29,484 nt of DNA from Zancudomyces culisetae (taxonomy: Eukaryota > Kickxellomycota > Harpellomycetes > Harpellales > Legeriomycetaceae). The notes under the pieces are model-generated. The model had not been told where the DNA came from and ran no database searches. It saw only the letters and a list, made by a program, of their open reading frames with translations. Each line of letters begins with the position of its first letter. The first letter of the stretch is position 1. The stretch spans positions 1-29,484 of the forward strand of contig LSSK01001401.1 of NCBI GenBank assembly GCA_001969505.1, in the 5' to 3' direction. Made by a program: the position numbers and the translations under genes. Positions 26,850-29,484 of the stretch are shown piece by piece.

Positions 26850-29484
26850 ATGTCTTTTCTCAGAAAGTCCAAAAACAAAGAGAAAAATGCCAGTACAATC
26901 CGGAGCATTTCGGAGCCGTACTCCGAAATTGACCCAGAGGAAAACAATTACAAGCTGGATTCAGGCAAGATGCAGTTTGTTCCTATATCGATCGATCCAC
27001 GGGTGCTATCACGTACCAGCGCGATAACATCTGGGGGGAAAGCTGGATCGACAAAGAAAGGTAGTAGTGGGGATAACAGGCATGAGTACCGAGGTTCAGG
27101 GGCAAGCACAGCTTCGTTGTTTAGCAATTTGAGTGCGTCCAGATGGAATTCGACGAGTCCAACCTCATCGAGGGAGCAGATTACGTCGCGGGTCAGTAGT
27201 GGTATTTCAGAAAAAGGCAGTATACATGTACAGCGACAGAGTGGAGGGGATGGAGATACGGCAAAGAGGCTGAAAACGTTTTTGCTTGCTGATGATCGGC
27301 GAACTAATGAGGTTAATACGAAGCTGGAGGAGATGATGGAGGAGATGAATATTAAAGAGACACAGAGGGCACAGATGAGGTCAATGTCGATAGACAACAA
27401 GATCCAGCTGTTGCATTCGCAGTCAAAATATCAAGAAAACAGACTGGTGAAATCAACACCGGCAGCATTTTGTAGGATGTTTAAGGAGAAGGAGGCGGAT
27501 ATTACTGGAATTGAGATAAAAATGCTGGTACATTTGCGGGTATGTTTGGGGACGCAGCATATAAACTGGGTGCGAGAGTTTGTAGACCGGGATGGGTTAG
27601 TGTATTTGGCGCGGCAGCTTAAGCAAATAAATGGGGGAGAGCGAAGAAGAAATAGTGATGAAAATGGACGCGAACTCGAGATAGTTAGATGTATAAAGAC
27701 AATAATGAATATAGAATGGGGGGCACAGGAGGCGTTGAGGGTTCCAGAATGTATAGAATCGTTATGTTTGTCGCTGGATTCACAGTCGTTGCAGACACGA
27801 AAGCTGGTTTCGGAACAGTTGACGTTTATTTGCTATAGTGAGCCACAGTTTGGGCATGAGCAAGTATTGAAGGGAATAGAGAGGTTGCAAGAGGTGAGGG
27901 AAGAGGAGAAGAAGTATGGAGGATCGATATTTGATGTGTGGGTGGCGTCAATGGAGGAGGCAATAGATTTGTTGAATGTGGGGCAGGGTACGGCAGGGGC
28001 AGGTAGGAGCAAAGATGTTAATGCGGGAGCGCCGGATAGGGAAATTATAGATTTTGGGCTAGCAAGTATGATTTTGGTGAATTCGATAATCTCAGTGTGT
28101 GAGTATGCGGAGATAAGAACAGAATATCGGACACAGCTGAGTTCAGCGGGGTTAGAAAACGTGGTGAAGAAGCTAAGACAGTTTAACAGTGCGTTGATAG
28201 ATCTGCAGATAGACAAGTATGTTAGAGAAATGGAACAGGATTATACGGAGCTTCTTGAGACGGCAAGCAGAGATGAAGAGGCAGTAGAAGAGGATGTTGA
28301 AGATGTTTTGGGCAGGTTGAGAGCAGTGTTCAGCAGTGACGATCAGGTTGGAGACTATTTGTTTTCGGTGGTACAGCACTTGCTGGTATTGAATGATGCG
28401 AGGGCGGAGGTGTCATTGGGAGGAGGGAAAAGTAAATATGTTGAGGACGATAGGGCAGATGTGGTAAAGAAGCTTCAGATAATAGACAAGCTGATTGACC
28501 AAGTGTTGGAACACGATCTTCAGCCACAACTGGTCGGGAGTAATGGCCAGTCGCCTGGAGCTGGATCGAACAAAGTGGGGTATATGATTGATAAGTTTTC
28601 GAATGACGAGAGTTTAGAAGAGGTGATTAGAGAGTCGTTGGATCTGCGAGAAAAGCTGGAAAAGACAACCAAGATAATAAACGAGTTGGAGCAAGAAGTG
28701 GCAAACCAGTCAGGAGGGCTGGTAGGCAGTTTGAAAAGCAAGGTGTTGGTGCTGGAGGACTTATTGCGGGTGAGCAGACATACGATAGATGGGTTAAACA
28801 CGCAGATTAAGGAGATGAGAAGTCAATTTACTGAAAAGCTGTTGAAACAAGAATCGCAGCTGAAAAACATATTGCAGACGGTGGAGTCAGTTGCCAATGA
28901 TGCCGACACAGTTACACACCAGCGCAATATGTTGCTGTATGAGAATGCAGCGCTGCGGTCGCAAGCTGTTTGGGATGTTGTCAAGAAAGAACCTGGAAAT
29001 GGTGATCCGTCATTGAAATCGAAATCTACATCGACGTCAGGCACAGAGACGGAAGAGCCGCGGTTGAGTATGCAGCTGAATGCGGAGAAGTTAGCAATGG
29101 AAGTCAAGCGACTTCAAGGACAAGGAGGATCAGTAGACCGAATGGTATCAGAATCATTTGCACGCAACAAAATTGAACGAGTGTTGTTTGGAGACCGAGG
29201 TGTACCAGGGGGGATGGGATCGGATAACTATGCCACCAATCCTGGTGGTTCGGACTTTTCGTCTATGGATACTACTGTTGACGCCAATCCATATTCTTCT
29301 GTTTCAAAGTCTTCTAATCTCTCCAACTCTATTAAGACTCGTGACCGTCCTCGCCCAAAACGTAGTCCTATTGGCTTGAAAAAGGCTTTGGATAGCCCTG
29401 ACTTTTACCAAGATGAAGACGAAACACCTGATTCGGCGTCAGTTCCTACTTCTGTTCCTGTTCCTGGGTCTGGATCAGTTCCTG
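26850..29484 (+). CDS. Second diaphanous-type formin, 5' part, runs off the window (at least 878 codons)
   Basis: Actin nucleator of the same class as the minus-strand formin. The ATG (AAAATGTC context) opens a frame that stays open to the window end. After a basic, serine-rich N-terminus there is a GTPase-binding motif near residues 138-192 (KRLKTFLLADDRR..., then RSMSIDNKIQLL). An FH3 region follows at about 200-470, with INWVREFVDRDGLVYLARQL. Next come a charged region and a coiled coil with LEDLLRVSRHTI at 635-646, identical to the block at 498-509 of the other formin. A PRPKRSP basic patch precedes the last visible residues (SVPTSVPVPGSGSVP), where a proline-rich FH1 seems to begin. FH2 would lie outside the window. 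No intron is seen in 2.6 kb, whereas the other formin has four introns across the matching part. Codon use is richer in G than in the neighbouring genes. Confidence 0.9.
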   Translation, partial: MSFLRKSKNKEKNASTIRSISEPYSEIDPEENNYKLDSGKMQFVPISIDPRVLSRTSAITSGGKAGSTKKGSSGDNRHEYRGSGASTASLFSNLSASRWNSTSPTSSREQITSRVSSGISEKGSIHVQRQSGGDGDTAKRLKTFLLADDRRTNEVNTKLEEMMEEMNIKETQRAQMRSMSIDNKIQLLHSQSKYQENRLVKSTPAAFCRMFKEKEADITGIEIKMLVHLRVCLGTQHINWVREFVDRDGLVYLARQLKQINGGERRRNSDENGRELEIVRCIKTIMNIEWGAQEALRVPECIESLCLSLDSQSLQTRKLVSEQLTFICYSEPQFGHEQVLKGIERLQEVREEEKKYGGSIFDVWVASMEEAIDLLNVGQGTAGAGRSKDVNAGAPDREIIDFGLASMILVNSIISVCEYAEIRTEYRTQLSSAGLENVVKKLRQFNSALIDLQIDKYVREMEQDYTELLETASRDEEAVEEDVEDVLGRLRAVFSSDDQVGDYLFSVVQHLLVLNDARAEVSLGGGKSKYVEDDRADVVKKLQIIDKLIDQVLEHDLQPQLVGSNGQSPGAGSNKVGYMIDKFSNDESLEEVIRESLDLREKLEKTTKIINELEQEVANQSGGLVGSLKSKVLVLEDLLRVSRHTIDGLNTQIKEMRSQFTEKLLKQESQLKNILQTVESVANDADTVTHQRNMLLYENAALRSQAVWDVVKKEPGNGDPSLKSKSTSTSGTETEEPRLSMQLNAEKLAMEVKRLQGQGGSVDRMVSESFARNKIERVLFGDRGVPGGMGSDNYATNPGGSDFSSMDTTVDANPYSSVSKSSNLSNSIKTRDRPRPKRSPIGLKKALDSPDFYQDEDETPDSASVPTSVPVPGSGSVP

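Noticed and set aside
26729-29107. Several minus-strand open frames opposite the second formin
   Set aside because: They are shadows of the long plus-strand frame, with no domain and no start context.

Overview
The window is eukaryotic nuclear DNA, AT-rich, with small GT-AG introns (mostly 71-203 bp where I could place them). Several protein types point to a fungus: a Dnf3-type P4-ATPase, two fungal-style formins and a yeast-like Trm61. The base composition, the intron density of some genes and an apparent augmin subunit fit an early-diverging lineage; Kickxellomycotina/Harpellales is my guess and is unproven. No tRNA, rRNA, transposon or CRISPR array could be supported. No database search was possible, so all names rest on motifs read by eye.

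Left part (1-9190): a three-exon HAUS2-like augmin subunit gene on the minus strand (540-1501), then a two-exon long-chain acyl-CoA synthetase on the plus strand (3406-5529). Next come a six-exon TRM61 tRNA m1A58 methyltransferase gene (minus, 5969-7557) and a 59-aa, three-exon SCOC/Slo1-type short coiled-coil protein gene (minus, 8227-8619). Between and beside these lie open frames of unknown identity: 1889-2020, 5650-5874, 7790-8155 and 8673-8999.

Middle (9191-16300): a ten-exon diaphanous-type formin gene on the minus strand encoding about 1,474 aa (GBD, FH3, coiled coil, a FH1 tract with 28 consecutive prolines, FH2, DAD-like tail), then a small secreted six-cysteine protein gene (minus, 15719-16288).

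Right part (16600-29484): an intronless 1,699-codon P4-ATPase gene (minus, 16934-22033), whose stop codon overlaps the ATG of a small spliced frame carrying a WW-like motif. About 4.8 kb without a convincing gene follows. The last gene is the 5' part of a second formin (plus, 26850 to the window end), which has no introns in 2.6 kb and shares a 12-residue block with the first formin.

The formins and the augmin-like subunit concern actin and microtubule organisation. The flippase and SCOC-like protein concern Golgi/endosome membrane traffic, and the acyl-CoA synthetase feeds lipid metabolism. The clustering is not evidence of a pathway. The most interesting points are the formin pair with opposite intron structure, the overlapping WW-like frame, and the unplaced open frames at 5650-5874 and 7790-8155.
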